A stretch of DNA of 64,000 nucleotides from Oceanobacillus rekensis (GTDB lineage: Bacteria; Bacillota; Bacilli; Bacillales; Amphibacillaceae). Below the pieces are notes generated by a model. It had not been told where the DNA came from. It was given only the letters and a program-made list of their open reading frames with translations, and ran no database searches. A program made the position numbers and the translations under genes. Shown piece by piece: positions 8,990 through 17,969 of the stretch. Each line of letters opens with the position of its first letter. Positions within the stretch are counted from its first letter, which is position 1. The stretch spans positions 124,001-188,000 of the forward strand of contig NZ_MTBQ01000001.1 in assembly GCF_002153375.1 (NCBI RefSeq), read 5' to 3'.

Positions 8990-9934
8990 CTAAGAATTTG
9001 TTTCTATTTTACCCATTGATAGTGTAACAAATTTCTCAATCATATCCTCATATTTAATCCCCACAGCATTTGCAGCATCTGGAAATAGACTTGTCGGTGT
9101 CATTCCAGGCAAAGTGTTCACTTCAAGTATCATCGGAAGGCCGTCTTCGTTCAGAATAAAGTCAACTCTTGAGTATGTTTCACAGCCAAGTGACTGATGG
9201 GCAAGGATTGCATAGGATTGTATAAGTCCTGTTGTTTCCTCATCAATGACTGCTGGCACAATATGCTGACTGCCACCTGGGGCATATTTCGCTTCATAAT
9301 CATAAAAACCATTTTTAGGTATAATTTCAATGATTGGTAATGCTTCTTCATTCCCTTTTTCTCCGATTATCGCAACAGTTAATTCTCTTCCTTTAATAAA
9401 GTCCTCTACCAGAATCATATCATCGCTTTCAGCTGCACGATTGACAGCTTCCATAACTTGATTGGAATCTGTAACGATGGTCAATCCCAATGTAGAACCC
9501 TCTTTATTCGGTTTAATAACAAATGGCGGGGTAAATGCATTATTTATTTTATTTACTATAAATTCTTTCTTAGTCGCTTTAGAGATTGCATATACTTCAC
9601 TTTTTGCTAGTGGAATCTTATTCATCATAAATACCTGCTTGGCTTTTGCTTTATCCATTGCTAAGGCAGAAGATAGAACTCCAGATCCTACATATGGTAT
9701 ACCCATCATATCCAATAAACCTTGAATTCTGCCATCTTCTCCATATTTTCCATGAAGTCCAATAAAAACTAGATCAACATTTAACTTAATGATGTCTTCA
9801 AGGTTATTCGGATTAAAATCAACCCCGATAACTTCATGGCCCTTATCTCTTAACGCATTCATTATTCCCTTACCAGATGAAAGAGAAACCTCTCGTTCAC
9901 CAGAAATTCCTCCATATAATACCGCAATTTTCAT
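8990..9934 (-). CDS. ddl: D-alanine--D-alanine ligase
   Basis: ATP-dependent ligase that makes the D-Ala-D-Ala dipeptide for peptidoglycan. The N-terminus MKIAVLYGGISGEREVSLSSG is diagnostic; ATP-grasp elements include PFVIKPNKEGSTLG, ILVEDFIKGRELTV and the Mg-binding end ILEVNTLPGMTPTSLFP. The ATG at 9934 lies 8 bases after AAAGGAG; a GTG at 9943 overlaps that site and is rejected. The protein is 314 aa, slightly shorter than many Ddl enzymes. B. subtilis carries ddl elsewhere, so it is a local insertion between gudB and mecB relative to that genome. Confidence 0.94.
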   Translation of the reverse strand: MKIAVLYGGISGEREVSLSSGKGIMNALRDKGHEVIGVDFNPNNLEDIIKLNVDLVFIGLHGKYGEDGRIQGLLDMMGIPYVGSGVLSSALAMDKAKAKQVFMMNKIPLAKSEVYAISKATKKEFIVNKINNAFTPPFVIKPNKEGSTLGLTIVTDSNQVMEAVNRAAESDDMILVEDFIKGRELTVAIIGEKGNEEALPIIEIIPKNGFYDYEAKYAPGGSQHIVPAVIDEETTGLIQSYAILAHQSLGCETYSRVDFILNEDGLPMILEVNTLPGMTPTSLFPDAANAVGIKYEDMIEKFVTLSMGKIETNS

Positions 9935-9975
9935 ACCTTGCACTCCTTTTGAAAACTTAAATACAATAAACCGTA

Positions 9976-10554
9976 TTAATAAAATATTTCTATAATTTTT
10001 TGGATTGCATCTGTGTGAAAAATTACCTTTCCATACTCCTGCAATCGATGTGAGGTTATAATACTCGGGTTGGAATACTCGGACATAATTCCGATAACAT
10101 CCTCTTTATTTATATTCGAAAAATCAATTTCATCAAGTATCATATAATAGCGATCATGCATATAATAAACCTTGCCTCCGGTAACAGTTAACGGAGATAA
10201 GTAGGACGATACTTGAATAATGTCCTCAAATTCATCAAATGAAAAAATTAGCTCATTGCTTTCGTCTAGAGTAACTTTCATTTCAATAAAATCATCATCC
10301 CAATTAATTTCTTCATCCTGTTGTGTGACAAATATGTGCATACCTTGCGCCTGCATGAGATGTACTTGGACAAGGAGCATTCCATCAAGTTCCATACCTA
10401 GTTCGCTGCTGGCTTCATACATCATATCACTGAAAAGACTACGGACATTTGATGCATCATGCCATAAATCGTCTTTCGTAAACCCACGTTCAACTAAGTC
10501 ATCAAACGTTAAAAATATAGTAAATTGGTCATTAGACAAACGTTCAATACGCAT
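9976..10554 (-). CDS. mecB: ClpC adaptor protein MecB (YpbH)
   Basis: MecA-family adaptor that binds substrates and activates the ClpCP protease. The 192-aa protein has the N-terminal substrate domain (MRIERLSNDQFTIFLTFDDL, DDLWHD) and the acidic linker and C-terminal ClpC-binding domain (FEDIIQVSSYL, SRHRL-type segment SHRLQEYGKVI). Length and locus fit YpbH rather than MecA: it sits between gudB and the recS region, as in B. subtilis. The start MRIERL is shared by the family. Confidence 0.88.
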   Translation of the reverse strand: MRIERLSNDQFTIFLTFDDLVERGFTKDDLWHDASNVRSLFSDMMYEASSELGMELDGMLLVQVHLMQAQGMHIFVTQQDEEINWDDDFIEMKVTLDESNELIFSFDEFEDIIQVSSYLSPLTVTGGKVYYMHDRYYMILDEIDFSNINKEDVIGIMSEYSNPSIITSHRLQEYGKVIFHTDAIQKIIEIFY

Positions 10555-10774
10555 ACTGCATCCCCCTTATATTGGTGCCATATTGGTAATGCCTTTCTAA
10601 TCGCATTATACCAAATTTATGATTTTAGTAAGCACTTTATACACTATATGCATATCATCAATATGTTGAACAGTACCAAGCTAAATTAAAAAGAGTTGCT
10701 AAAATTAATCCAAATCATAAGGAATCCAATTAAGGCTTTCAATTGTTCGTATCACTTCACTTCGAATAAAGATA

Positions 10775-11062
10775 TTAGCTCATTTCCAAAAAATATGCTC
10801 CAATCAATATAACAATGAGTAAAATGACAATAAACAGGAACCTGAATAATGCTTTACTGATTTTAAAATGGCTTCGACGGTTTATAAAATGTTTTTCTTT
10901 TCTGGACGGAAGGTTTAAAATATCCACTTCACGTTGCATGTCGGTGTTATCGATACTATCTATAGGAACAGCTTGCTTTTCTTCATGTCCCTTTTCTACT
11001 TGTTCCACCAGCAATTGTAATTCGTCCGCCTGTTTATCTGTGTCCCTGGATTTCATATTCAT
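10775..11062 (-). CDS. Small tail-anchored hypothetical protein
   Basis: Family not recognised. The 95-aa product begins MNMKSRDTDKQADELQLLVEQ, an acidic, probably helical region, then a basic stretch (SRKEKHFINRRSHFKISK) and one C-terminal membrane helix (FRFLFIVILLIVILIGAYFLEM). The topology suggests an inner-membrane protein with its N-terminus in the cytoplasm. The ATG at 11062 follows GAGGGG at 7 bases, better than an upstream alternative. It occupies the place of ypbE/ypbF in B. subtilis; a distant relation to YpbF is possible but cannot be shown here. Confidence 0.6.
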   Translation of the reverse strand: MNMKSRDTDKQADELQLLVEQVEKGHEEKQAVPIDSIDNTDMQREVDILNLPSRKEKHFINRRSHFKISKALFRFLFIVILLIVILIGAYFLEMS

Positions 11063-11134
11063 TGTAAAGCCCCTCACTTCTTAAAACGAATCATAAACTT
11101 ATACAGGAAGTCTGCCCATTCATGGTTGTTATGG

Positions 11135-11390
11135 TTACGAGTAAGATAATCGTTTAATTACACAAATAAACGATAAAAAAACTTGCTGAGACAATCGAAA
11201 TAAGTAAAATAGGTTTGGTTAAATACCGAATATGTACAAAAAATAGTAAACTGGTAACACTGTACCCGAACACATTTCTAGATGACTCCTATGAATAATA
11301 ATTTCCAGAAACAACAGCGAATAATGAAAGCATAAATATATAGGTTAAAGTTTGCTTATCAAAAAGATCCTTTCATTTGTTCCACCATCG
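11135..11390 (-). pseudogene. Possible degenerate membrane-protein gene upstream of the small tail-anchored gene
   Basis: The 390-base gap between the small membrane gene and recS contains a minus-strand reading frame with an internal TAG. Before the stop it reads DKQTLTYIFMLSLFAVVSG and after it SVTSLLFFVHIRYLTKPILL, both strongly hydrophobic, ending in a TAA near 11157. No ribosome-binding site or start is evident. In B. subtilis a CAAX-type membrane protease gene (ypbD) lies at this position, so it could be its remnant, but no catalytic motif is left to prove it. Confidence 0.3.
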
Positions 11391-11454
11391 TAATATTTTA
11401 GGATTGAAGCAAATTAATCAAGTCAGTGGAACATCAGCCCAGGAATAAATCAGT

Positions 11455-13005
11455 TTACTCTGCTTCATTTACATTACCGACCAATAATACCTTCTTTAGT
11501 TTAGCTTGCCAACTTTCCGAATGCGACTTTTCAAGTGGAGTCTCATCCGGTTTCCACTTGTCCCAAGTAAACCCACAATTACTGCAACAATGATACTTAG
11601 GATTTTTATATGTTTCTTGGAAGAACTTGTACAAGTTTCTACGTAAGCATTCTTTTTCATTAATCCATCTTAAAACATCGTTCAGTTTCTCTTGTTTATA
11701 TTGGATTCTCTCTTTAATTAAAGTTTCAATCGACAGTAAAGCATGACGCCAATTTTCTTCCTGAAATTGAATCCGATTATTTTTAATAATACCATGTTTT
11801 TCTAATTGAAAGCGAAAAAACTTCCATTGTGTTTCATTTATTTGTAATTGGTTTTCCATCTGTTCATTTGATGTTGCTACTTCCATTCCCTGCTGGACCA
11901 TTGTATATAAATGACGGAACAAGTTAGTTATATCTGTTTTATCAGGAAGTTCGTTTTTAATCATGTTTTTCGGTATGAAAGCATCCTTTGGGGAATACAG
12001 CAATAGACCGATACTTGATTTGCCATCCCTTCCCGCTCTGCCAACCTCCTGAATGTAGGATTCCAATTGTAATGGAAGGTGGAAATGAATAATCAATCTG
12101 ATATTGCTTTTATTGATGCCCATTCCAAATGCACTTGTACAACAGACAATGTCAAGTTGGCCATTCATAAATTGTTGCTGTATACTTATTCGATCGATTT
12201 GTTCCATCCCGCCGTGATAGAAAGCTATATTCCTATCCTCCAGTCGATTGGAAAGAATTCTTGCCGTATTTTCTGCAGCTACCCTGCTTGTGAAATAAAT
12301 TAATGCTGGAATACGATACTTTCCGAGAATTCTAGTCATCCGTTCTATCTTTTCAACATCATCAGCGACTTCTTCCATACAAAATGTTATATTCTCCCGA
12401 TCCATTGGATAAATACGTTTGTTCATATTTGGTCTATTTAATGCCTTAATAATGTCTTCTTGAACTTGGGGAGTTGCAGTCGCGCTTAAGGCCATGACTG
12501 TTGGGTGGTTTAAAGCCTCAATGGCTTCACTGAGTTTCAGATAATCTGGTCTGAATTCATGTCCCCATTGTGAAATACAATGTGCTTCATCGATAACAAA
12601 TAATCGTACATCCAACCGCTTTAAACGGCCTATTAATTCTTGTTGCTGCAACAACTCTGGAGATACATAGATTAATTTATAGTTATACAGACTATTATAA
12701 ACAGATTTTCTCTCAGGTGGGTTCATGAAACTGTTAATGGCAATAACTTCCTTGAAATTATTTGCTTTTAATTCTTTGACTTGATCGATCATTAAAGATA
12801 TTAGTGGAGAAACAACGATAGTTAGTCCTTCCTGAATTCTTGCAGGAAGCTGATAACAAATTGACTTACCGGATCCAGTTGGAAGAATGCCAAGCACATC
12901 CTCTCCGCCAAGCGCGTCCTGTATGATCTCTTTTTGACCTGTTCGAAATGATGTATAACCAAACTGCTTTTTTAATGTATCTTCTAATAAATTTGTATCC
13001 TGCAT
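11455..13005 (-). CDS. recS: RecQ-family ATP-dependent DNA helicase (RecS-like)
   Basis: Superfamily 2 3'-5' DNA helicase for repair and fork processing. Motifs in order: Walker A GILPTGSGKSICYQLPA, DEAH box, ALSATATP, and the motif VI region QEVGRAGRDG. The C-terminus has a reduced zinc-binding segment (ending YHCCSNCGF) and lacks the full RQC and HRDC domains of long RecQ proteins, which fits RecS. The ATG at 13005 follows AAGGTGA; a GTG at 13014 would overlap it. It is 516 aa and starts 10 bases after ypbB ends, so the pair is translationally close, as in B. subtilis. Confidence 0.9.
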   Translation of the reverse strand: MQDTNLLEDTLKKQFGYTSFRTGQKEIIQDALGGEDVLGILPTGSGKSICYQLPARIQEGLTIVVSPLISLMIDQVKELKANNFKEVIAINSFMNPPERKSVYNSLYNYKLIYVSPELLQQQELIGRLKRLDVRLFVIDEAHCISQWGHEFRPDYLKLSEAIEALNHPTVMALSATATPQVQEDIIKALNRPNMNKRIYPMDRENITFCMEEVADDVEKIERMTRILGKYRIPALIYFTSRVAAENTARILSNRLEDRNIAFYHGGMEQIDRISIQQQFMNGQLDIVCCTSAFGMGINKSNIRLIIHFHLPLQLESYIQEVGRAGRDGKSSIGLLLYSPKDAFIPKNMIKNELPDKTDITNLFRHLYTMVQQGMEVATSNEQMENQLQINETQWKFFRFQLEKHGIIKNNRIQFQEENWRHALLSIETLIKERIQYKQEKLNDVLRWINEKECLRRNLYKFFQETYKNPKYHCCSNCGFTWDKWKPDETPLEKSHSESWQAKLKKVLLVGNVNEAE

Positions 13006-13015
13006 GCTGATCACC

Positions 13016-14071
13016 TTATTTTAGTACTTTCTTATTCACAGCCAGAACAAGCCGGATTTGAAAATAACTGATATTTTCATTTAGGGATTCTTTGATATCC
13101 TTTAATTTAAATGAATTTTCGTTGTTAAGCACGGTTATTACTTCCTTTTGGTCTTCCGCAGATATGTAATTATCTAAAGGGAAGTCTGAGTCATATAAAG
13201 CAATTTCTACAATATGATCATGGATTGTGTTTGTTTTCAGATTTCTCATTGCTGCAATTTGATTAATCGTATAACTTTTCTTTAATAGTTGATTCGTCTT
13301 ATTTGCTGAATGGGTAATTAGGTTTGTTTCCGATAAATCATTCAATATCTTTGCATGTATTGAGAATTTTTCTTTGTCTTTGTGTACGGTCGTTATTATT
13401 CGATGAACCATACCTGTAAGTAACAGGTGAACATCCTCGTCCGTCAGCATATATTTTTCAGAAAGTTGATTTGTACTCAGACCAATTGTTTGATAACCTG
13501 TCAGACGGTCCACAAATAAGGATGCATCCTGTTCTGGAAACATATCTAAGAGATTGTATAGCTCATCATAAAGCGATTGTATAACTTCTTTTTTCTTTGT
13601 CTTCATTGTTTGATAATGCTGTTTAACCCACCTCTCGGCAGAATGGTTATCTGTAACCGGAATGAAACGGAAGTAATTCATCTTTGCATTTGTTAGTGTC
13701 TGTATGAGTAATAAAAGTCTTAAATAAAAAACGTCTGTTATTTTATTGTACGTTAAGCCATTAAAATATTCGACCTTTAAATGTTCTTTATGTTCTTCAA
13801 GCCATTCGACTCCAATAGTAGATAATTGGAATTTACTATATTCATTTTCAATTGTATTCAATAAGCCCTCCGCAACTAACCTGGATAAGTTATTGTTGAA
13901 TCTTTCTTTGGTTAGAACATTATAGATACCATAGTACTTCTCCAAATGATAGATATGTGCATCCTGTACCGTCTGAATTGATTTCTTGCCTTTTAATAAA
14001 TGATAAATACTCGAAGCTGTGCGTTCTCCCTGTAATTTGTCTATACATGTCAGGATGATACCATCGAACAT
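13016..14071 (-). CDS. ypbB: YpbB, helicase-associated helix-turn-helix protein
   Basis: Function unknown; encoded just upstream of the RecQ-like helicase in many Bacilli and presumably works with it. The 351-aa protein begins MFDGIILTCIDKLQGERTASSIYHLLKGKKS, a conserved N-terminus, and ends with a helicase-and-RNaseD-like helix-turn-helix domain (about residues 260-345; KSYTINQIAAMRNLKTNTIHDHIVEIAL). The ATG at 14071 lies 8 bases after GGAAGGGGG. It is divergent from the ferredoxin gene. Confidence 0.87.
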   Translation of the reverse strand: MFDGIILTCIDKLQGERTASSIYHLLKGKKSIQTVQDAHIYHLEKYYGIYNVLTKERFNNNLSRLVAEGLLNTIENEYSKFQLSTIGVEWLEEHKEHLKVEYFNGLTYNKITDVFYLRLLLLIQTLTNAKMNYFRFIPVTDNHSAERWVKQHYQTMKTKKKEVIQSLYDELYNLLDMFPEQDASLFVDRLTGYQTIGLSTNQLSEKYMLTDEDVHLLLTGMVHRIITTVHKDKEKFSIHAKILNDLSETNLITHSANKTNQLLKKSYTINQIAAMRNLKTNTIHDHIVEIALYDSDFPLDNYISAEDQKEVITVLNNENSFKLKDIKESLNENISYFQIRLVLAVNKKVLK

Positions 14072-14157
14072 CAAATGAACCCCCTTCCTGAAAAATTGAT
14101 TATTAGAAAACAGAAGATGTTATTGTAATGATTGTTGAACAGATTTAGAATAGGTAG

Positions 14158-14445
<288 letters not shown>

Positions 14446-14468
14446 AATAATCTTAATATAAGTATACA

Positions 14469-14596
14469 TTTTAAAAGTGTTTTTGAAAAATATTTTTTAG
14501 AAAACTTGGCATATGCCAAACCCTTAGGCATATGCCTTGCATTTATGCAGTAAGAAAGTAGTTATACTTTCTTAACTGCCAAGAACACTTTTAGAA
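14469..14596. repeat. Nested inverted repeats between convergent fer and rsiX
   Basis: Outer arms of about 16 bases (14469-14484 and 14581-14596, 13 matches) enclose a perfect 14-bp palindrome TTGGCATATGCCAA (14506-14519), a second GGCATATGCC (14527-14536) and a perfect 9-bp hairpin AAGAAAGTA/TACTTTCTT (14552-14573). It probably terminates both genes, but the nested structure is more elaborate than a simple terminator and could be a small MITE-like element. Confidence 0.5.
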
Positions 14597-14608
14597 TGGA
14601 CATTATTA

Positions 14609-15799
14609 TTAATTCCTGATGTCGACAGGATTTACTGCTTTCGGAACCGGTATTGGTTTGGTAATATCATATGGACCAATTTGATTTACTGGAAAGTTCC
14701 TAAATTGGACGGATTGATATCCATAACTTTTGGCTGTCATTAGTATTGCTTCTATCATGGTCATTACTTCCTGGTCATGACCAATAGTTGATTCTTCTTC
14801 AAGTGTTAATAAAAGCAGTTCATCTGATGATTCAACAGAAAGCTGAACTTCATCTGGTACCGTTTGGCTGATATTAAATCCTTCCTGTTCCATTTTCATC
14901 TCTGACATCGCGTCATGGATGGAAAGATTGGAGTTTGGGATGGGGATCAAGAATTGATTATTATATAACTTGTAGATGGAATCATCTTCTTTACTTAATG
15001 AAAGTTCTTCAATAACTCCAAATGGTCCAAGTTCAACACCATGGTGCTTGGATTCGAAAACAGCTTTATTAATACCATATGGTGTAAACATGGTGGCAAG
15101 CATTTGTTCGAAAATGTAGGCGTTCGTTGAACCTGCTCCAATGGAAAAGTTATCACCAAGATCGATAATCACATCTGATTCCTTAAGCTGAAACGAGGCA
15201 TTTGCCAACATATAATCATTTGTTGCCCATTCTACATCTACATTTTTAATATAGTTTTCTAATTCATTATAATATTCTTCTACGGAAGCATCTTGATCAA
15301 CAATAAATGAAACAGGAATAATATACTGCTTCCCGAGATCCGGTATTGCGCCATATACAATTTTAGACGTACTGGAACCCTGAATAATGAAGCTGTTTAA
15401 TGAATCTTCCATGTTTATTTTAATTTCATTTACTTCTTCTGAATAGTTAGTTGCAGCTTCCCCGCTTTCTTGGTCTCGATCAGAGTTTTCCATGACGATT
15501 GATTCCTCATTTCTATCAAAGTTAGTTTCCATTTCAATTTCAGAAAATTGCTTGTCATTTTGTTTTACTTGATCTTCAGTCTTTAGCATAAATGGAACGA
15601 GAACAATGATGAGAGCAGTTAATATTGTTACTAAAATAGGAACCAACTTTTTCTTTCTAAATCTATTTTCGATTACGCGAGTGTTTGACATTTCGAGTGA
15701 GATGCGGTTATATAGCATATTTTTATCTGTATTGTCCTTTATCTTCGGCATATTCTGTAACCCGTCTATGATTTCTTGGTGTTCTTCATTTCGTCTCAT
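14609..15799 (-). CDS. rsiX: Anti-sigma-X factor RsiX
   Basis: Membrane-bound regulator that sequesters SigX. The 396-aa protein has a cytoplasmic N-terminal region (about 1-47), one membrane segment (about 49-70, LVPILVTILTALIIVLVPFML) and a large extracellular part with two repeated GerMN-like segments. Its start codon overlaps the sigX stop codon (ATGA), indicating translational coupling. Identification rests mainly on this pairing and on the position beside fer and resE, as in B. subtilis; the extracellular part is poorly conserved in the family. Confidence 0.82.
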   Translation of the reverse strand: MRRNEEHQEIIDGLQNMPKIKDNTDKNMLYNRISLEMSNTRVIENRFRKKKLVPILVTILTALIIVLVPFMLKTEDQVKQNDKQFSEIEMETNFDRNEESIVMENSDRDQESGEAATNYSEEVNEIKINMEDSLNSFIIQGSSTSKIVYGAIPDLGKQYIIPVSFIVDQDASVEEYYNELENYIKNVDVEWATNDYMLANASFQLKESDVIIDLGDNFSIGAGSTNAYIFEQMLATMFTPYGINKAVFESKHHGVELGPFGVIEELSLSKEDDSIYKLYNNQFLIPIPNSNLSIHDAMSEMKMEQEGFNISQTVPDEVQLSVESSDELLLLTLEEESTIGHDQEVMTMIEAILMTAKSYGYQSVQFRNFPVNQIGPYDITKPIPVPKAVNPVDIRN

Positions 15800-16332
15800 A
15801 GAATGTCTCCCCCTTTCTCGCCATGTTCCTTTAATAGCTTTTTTATTGCTTTTAGTCCTCTATGCTGTGTCGTTTTGACTTTACTTATACTGAAATTCAG
15901 TATTTCTGCTGTTTCCTGAATGGAAAAGGAATGCAAATATCTCAGGATTAATACATTTTTTTGATCGATTGTGCATTTATCGAGATAGTTATATATTTGT
16001 TTCATCTGTTCATTTTTAATTGTTATTTCCTCAGGTAAATCTTTTTCATCAGGAATCAATTCACCTTTTTCAGTCCAATCAAAGAAGTCGCTTATTCTAT
16101 TTCTTTTTCTTTTCAATGAACGAAAAAAATCGTATGTAACATGTCTTGCAATCGAAAAAAGCCACGTTTTCTCACTACTCTCCCCTTTGAAGTTTTGATA
16201 GGATTTCAAGACTTTAATATATACTTCCTGAATAAGATCTTCCGTTGTTTCTCTATCCTTTACCATGTAAAAAATGTACTGGAACAGATCCTGATGATAG
16301 TTATCATATAACTTATCGAAAATGGCCTTCAT
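15796..16332 (-). CDS. sigX: ECF-type RNA polymerase sigma factor SigX
   Basis: Directs genes for cell-envelope modification and cationic-peptide resistance. The 178-aa protein shows sigma region 2 (YHQDLFQYIFYMVKDRETTEDLIQEVYIKVL) and region 4 (CTIDQKNVLILRYLHSFSIQETAEIL, KTTQHRGLKAI), both close to B. subtilis SigX. The ATG at 16332 follows CGGAGGG by 5 bases; upstream in-frame ATG codons lack such a site and one lies within the promoter. A candidate SigX-dependent promoter is directly upstream. It is followed by overlapping rsiX. Confidence 0.92.
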   Translation of the reverse strand: MKAIFDKLYDNYHQDLFQYIFYMVKDRETTEDLIQEVYIKVLKSYQNFKGESSEKTWLFSIARHVTYDFFRSLKRKRNRISDFFDWTEKGELIPDEKDLPEEITIKNEQMKQIYNYLDKCTIDQKNVLILRYLHSFSIQETAEILNFSISKVKTTQHRGLKAIKKLLKEHGEKGGDIL

Positions 16333-16356
16333 GGAGACCCTCCGTTCAACTGTATA

Positions 16357-16382
16357 GTCGTTATTCATACAAAAAGGTTACA
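16357..16382 (-). promoter_or_regulatory. Candidate SigX autoregulatory promoter
   Basis: On the minus strand TGTAAC (16377-16382) and CGAC (16357-16360) are separated by 16 bases, matching the known SigX promoter consensus TGTAAC-N16/17-CGAC. Transcription would begin near 16350, leaving a short leader with the GGAGGG site. An overlapping TATAAT-like element just upstream could be a housekeeping promoter. Confidence 0.72.
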
Positions 16383-16448
16383 ATTATAGTATATGGTATA
16401 AATTGAAAGCGCAAGCTACTTTAAGTATATCAGCAAATGAATAACGAA

Positions 16449-16482
16449 AAAAACACCAACTGTATTCAGTTGGTGTTTTTGA
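16449..16482 (-). terminator. Terminator of the ECF S-component unit
   Basis: Perfect 14-bp arms (16449-16462 and 16467-16480, AACACCAACTG core) with a 4-base loop and T-run on the minus strand. It overlaps the stop codon of the ECF S-component gene. Confidence 0.85.
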
Positions 16483-16981
16483 TTGTAAATCTTTTAACAG
16501 CATATTTACGAAATAAATGAGACATGATCGGGTATAAGAGAATAATGAAAACTGCATTCCCAATCGCGTGGCTCGTATCAAATGGAAGACCAGCAATATA
16601 ATAGGGCCAAAACTTACCTACTATTTGATAGTTCGTCAAAGATATGACGAAACCATACAAATATCCACTGAATACGGCGAAAAGTACAATTACAAACAGT
16701 GGAACACGTTTAAGTGTTTTACTTAATAAACCACTCAAAACACCAATTATGCACCAAGAAACAATCTGCCATATAGTCCATATTCCCATTCCCATCAACA
16801 TGTTTGAAAGGAATGTTGTTACAACAGCTAAGAGTATTGCTGATAATGGGCCAAGAATCATACCACAGATAATAATAAGTGCCGTTACTGGTTGTACATT
16901 TGGAATGAACTGGAACACATATCTTCCTGCAATTGCCAAAGCAGCTAGTAAAGCTATAATTGTAATCTTATATGTGTTCAT
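16466..16981 (-). CDS. ECF transporter S component, probably cobalamin-related
   Basis: Substrate-binding membrane subunit of an energy-coupling-factor vitamin importer. The 171-aa protein has about five or six membrane helices, and the N-terminal ALLAALAIAGRYVFQFIPNVQP and ILGPLSAILLAVVTTFLSNMLMGMG are typical of S components. B12 is proposed as substrate because the gene follows a DUF4430 (transcobalamin-like) lipoprotein gene and a cobalamin riboswitch on the same strand. The ATPase and T subunits are not here, so it presumably shares the general ECF module encoded elsewhere. Substrate assignment is inference. Confidence 0.8.
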   Translation of the reverse strand: MNTYKITIIALLAALAIAGRYVFQFIPNVQPVTALIIICGMILGPLSAILLAVVTTFLSNMLMGMGIWTIWQIVSWCIIGVLSGLLSKTLKRVPLFVIVLFAVFSGYLYGFVISLTNYQIVGKFWPYYIAGLPFDTSHAIGNAVFIILLYPIMSHLFRKYAVKRFTIKNTN

Positions 16982-16984
16982 ATT

Positions 16985-17416
16985 CTATTCCCAGGACTGT
17001 AAATCAAAAACAACTACATCACCAGGAGAAAGTTCATATTCGTTTGCTCCAACAGTTGGCATTTCATCATTAACAAAAAACATCCAGGCGGTTTGATCCT
17101 CTTCACTTGCTTCAACTCTTTCAATTGAAGTAATAAATGTACCATCAAACTCTGTTTCGATGTAGAAGTTTTCTTCCATAACATCCATCAGTATATCGCC
17201 TTCTTCAATCGGGATCTCCTGCTCGTTTACGGATTCTACCCCTTCATTAATAGAAATGGTGATTCGAACAGATTCTTCCGATACTTCTCCGGTATCAGAA
17301 GTATCGTTTGTACTCACTCTAGTATTCGTATTTTGTTCGGTGTCACCATCAGATGAGCACCCAAACAATAATCCTACTGCCATGATTACAACTAATTGCA
17401 AAATCCATTTTTTCAT
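16985..17416 (-). CDS. DUF4430 lipoprotein, putative extracellular cobalamin-binding protein
   Basis: The 143-aa product has a lipoprotein signal peptide ending in VGLLFGC (lipobox cysteine near residue 20), a polar Thr/Ser/Asp-rich linker, and a DUF4430 domain (about residues 50-143), the fold related to the C-terminal domain of transcobalamin. Expected location is the outer face of the membrane, passing substrate to the S component encoded 3 bases downstream. The ATG at 17416 lies 9 bases after AAGGATG; an earlier frame extension has no ribosome-binding site. The cobalamin riboswitch upstream supports a B12 role. Confidence 0.78.
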   Translation of the reverse strand: MKKWILQLVVIMAVGLLFGCSSDGDTEQNTNTRVSTNDTSDTGEVSEESVRITISINEGVESVNEQEIPIEEGDILMDVMEENFYIETEFDGTFITSIERVEASEEDQTAWMFFVNDEMPTVGANEYELSPGDVVVFDLQSWE

Positions 17417-17535
17417 TGATTTCTCATCCTTTTGCATAATGTTATTGGGATTGATCTGCATTTATAAAAATAGACTCTTTTCGTAAATTTTGTTGTTTTT
17501 AACCGTCACTGTTTTTATAAACTACGACGTAAATA

Positions 17536-17760
17536 AACTTCGGCGACCGCTTTGGGAAATACACTGCGCGCATCCCTAGGGCGGCTAGTGAGCACCTTCA
17601 TGCTAACGCATTTCAGTATCTCACCTATGCCTCTCTTCCCGTAGGAGTCTCCGTGTATTTCCCAAAGCTAGTTAGAAGTGGCATGCAATTACTACACTTG
17701 CATTAACTAAAATAGTAAATAACTTCACCAGTTCGGGATTGCTCCGGGCGGCGGTTATAA
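17536..17760. repeat. Composite palindromic intergenic repeat, copy 1
   Basis: Starts AACTTCGGCGACCGC and contains perfect 16-bp inverted ends GCTTTGGGAAATACAC (17549-17564) and GTGTATTTCCCAAAGC (17653-17668), followed by a second GC-rich portion with AACTTCACCAG and CCGGGCGGCGG. The same organisation appears in inverse orientation at 60506-60798. Copy 1 has about 36 extra bases in the loop (near 17594-17629) and only a shortened second module. It separates the cobalamin riboswitch from its downstream gene. Probably a non-coding mobile repeat. Confidence 0.75.
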
Positions 17761-17850
17761 CAGTCACCTATGCGTAAGGTGTAAGTGCTTCGCAGTTTAT
17801 CTCGACTACGAGGCAGATAACAACAATATATACGAAAGCAGCCAAAAAAT

Positions 17851-17883
17851 AAAAAATCCGCCCTTGAAGCATCAAAGGCAGAT
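17851..17883 (-). terminator. Riboswitch expression-platform terminator
   Basis: On the minus strand a 12-bp stem (17872-17883 with 17856-17867, two wobble pairs, 4-base loop) runs into a T-rich tract. It lies about 85 bases after the B12 box of the cobalamin riboswitch, so it is the likely regulated terminator. Confidence 0.8.
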
Positions 17884-17969
17884 GAAAGACAAACAAATAA
17901 TAATAAGCAAAAAATGCTATATGTATTCGTAAGTCTCAATTGCTTATACCCCCGAAGCATTGAAACAAC

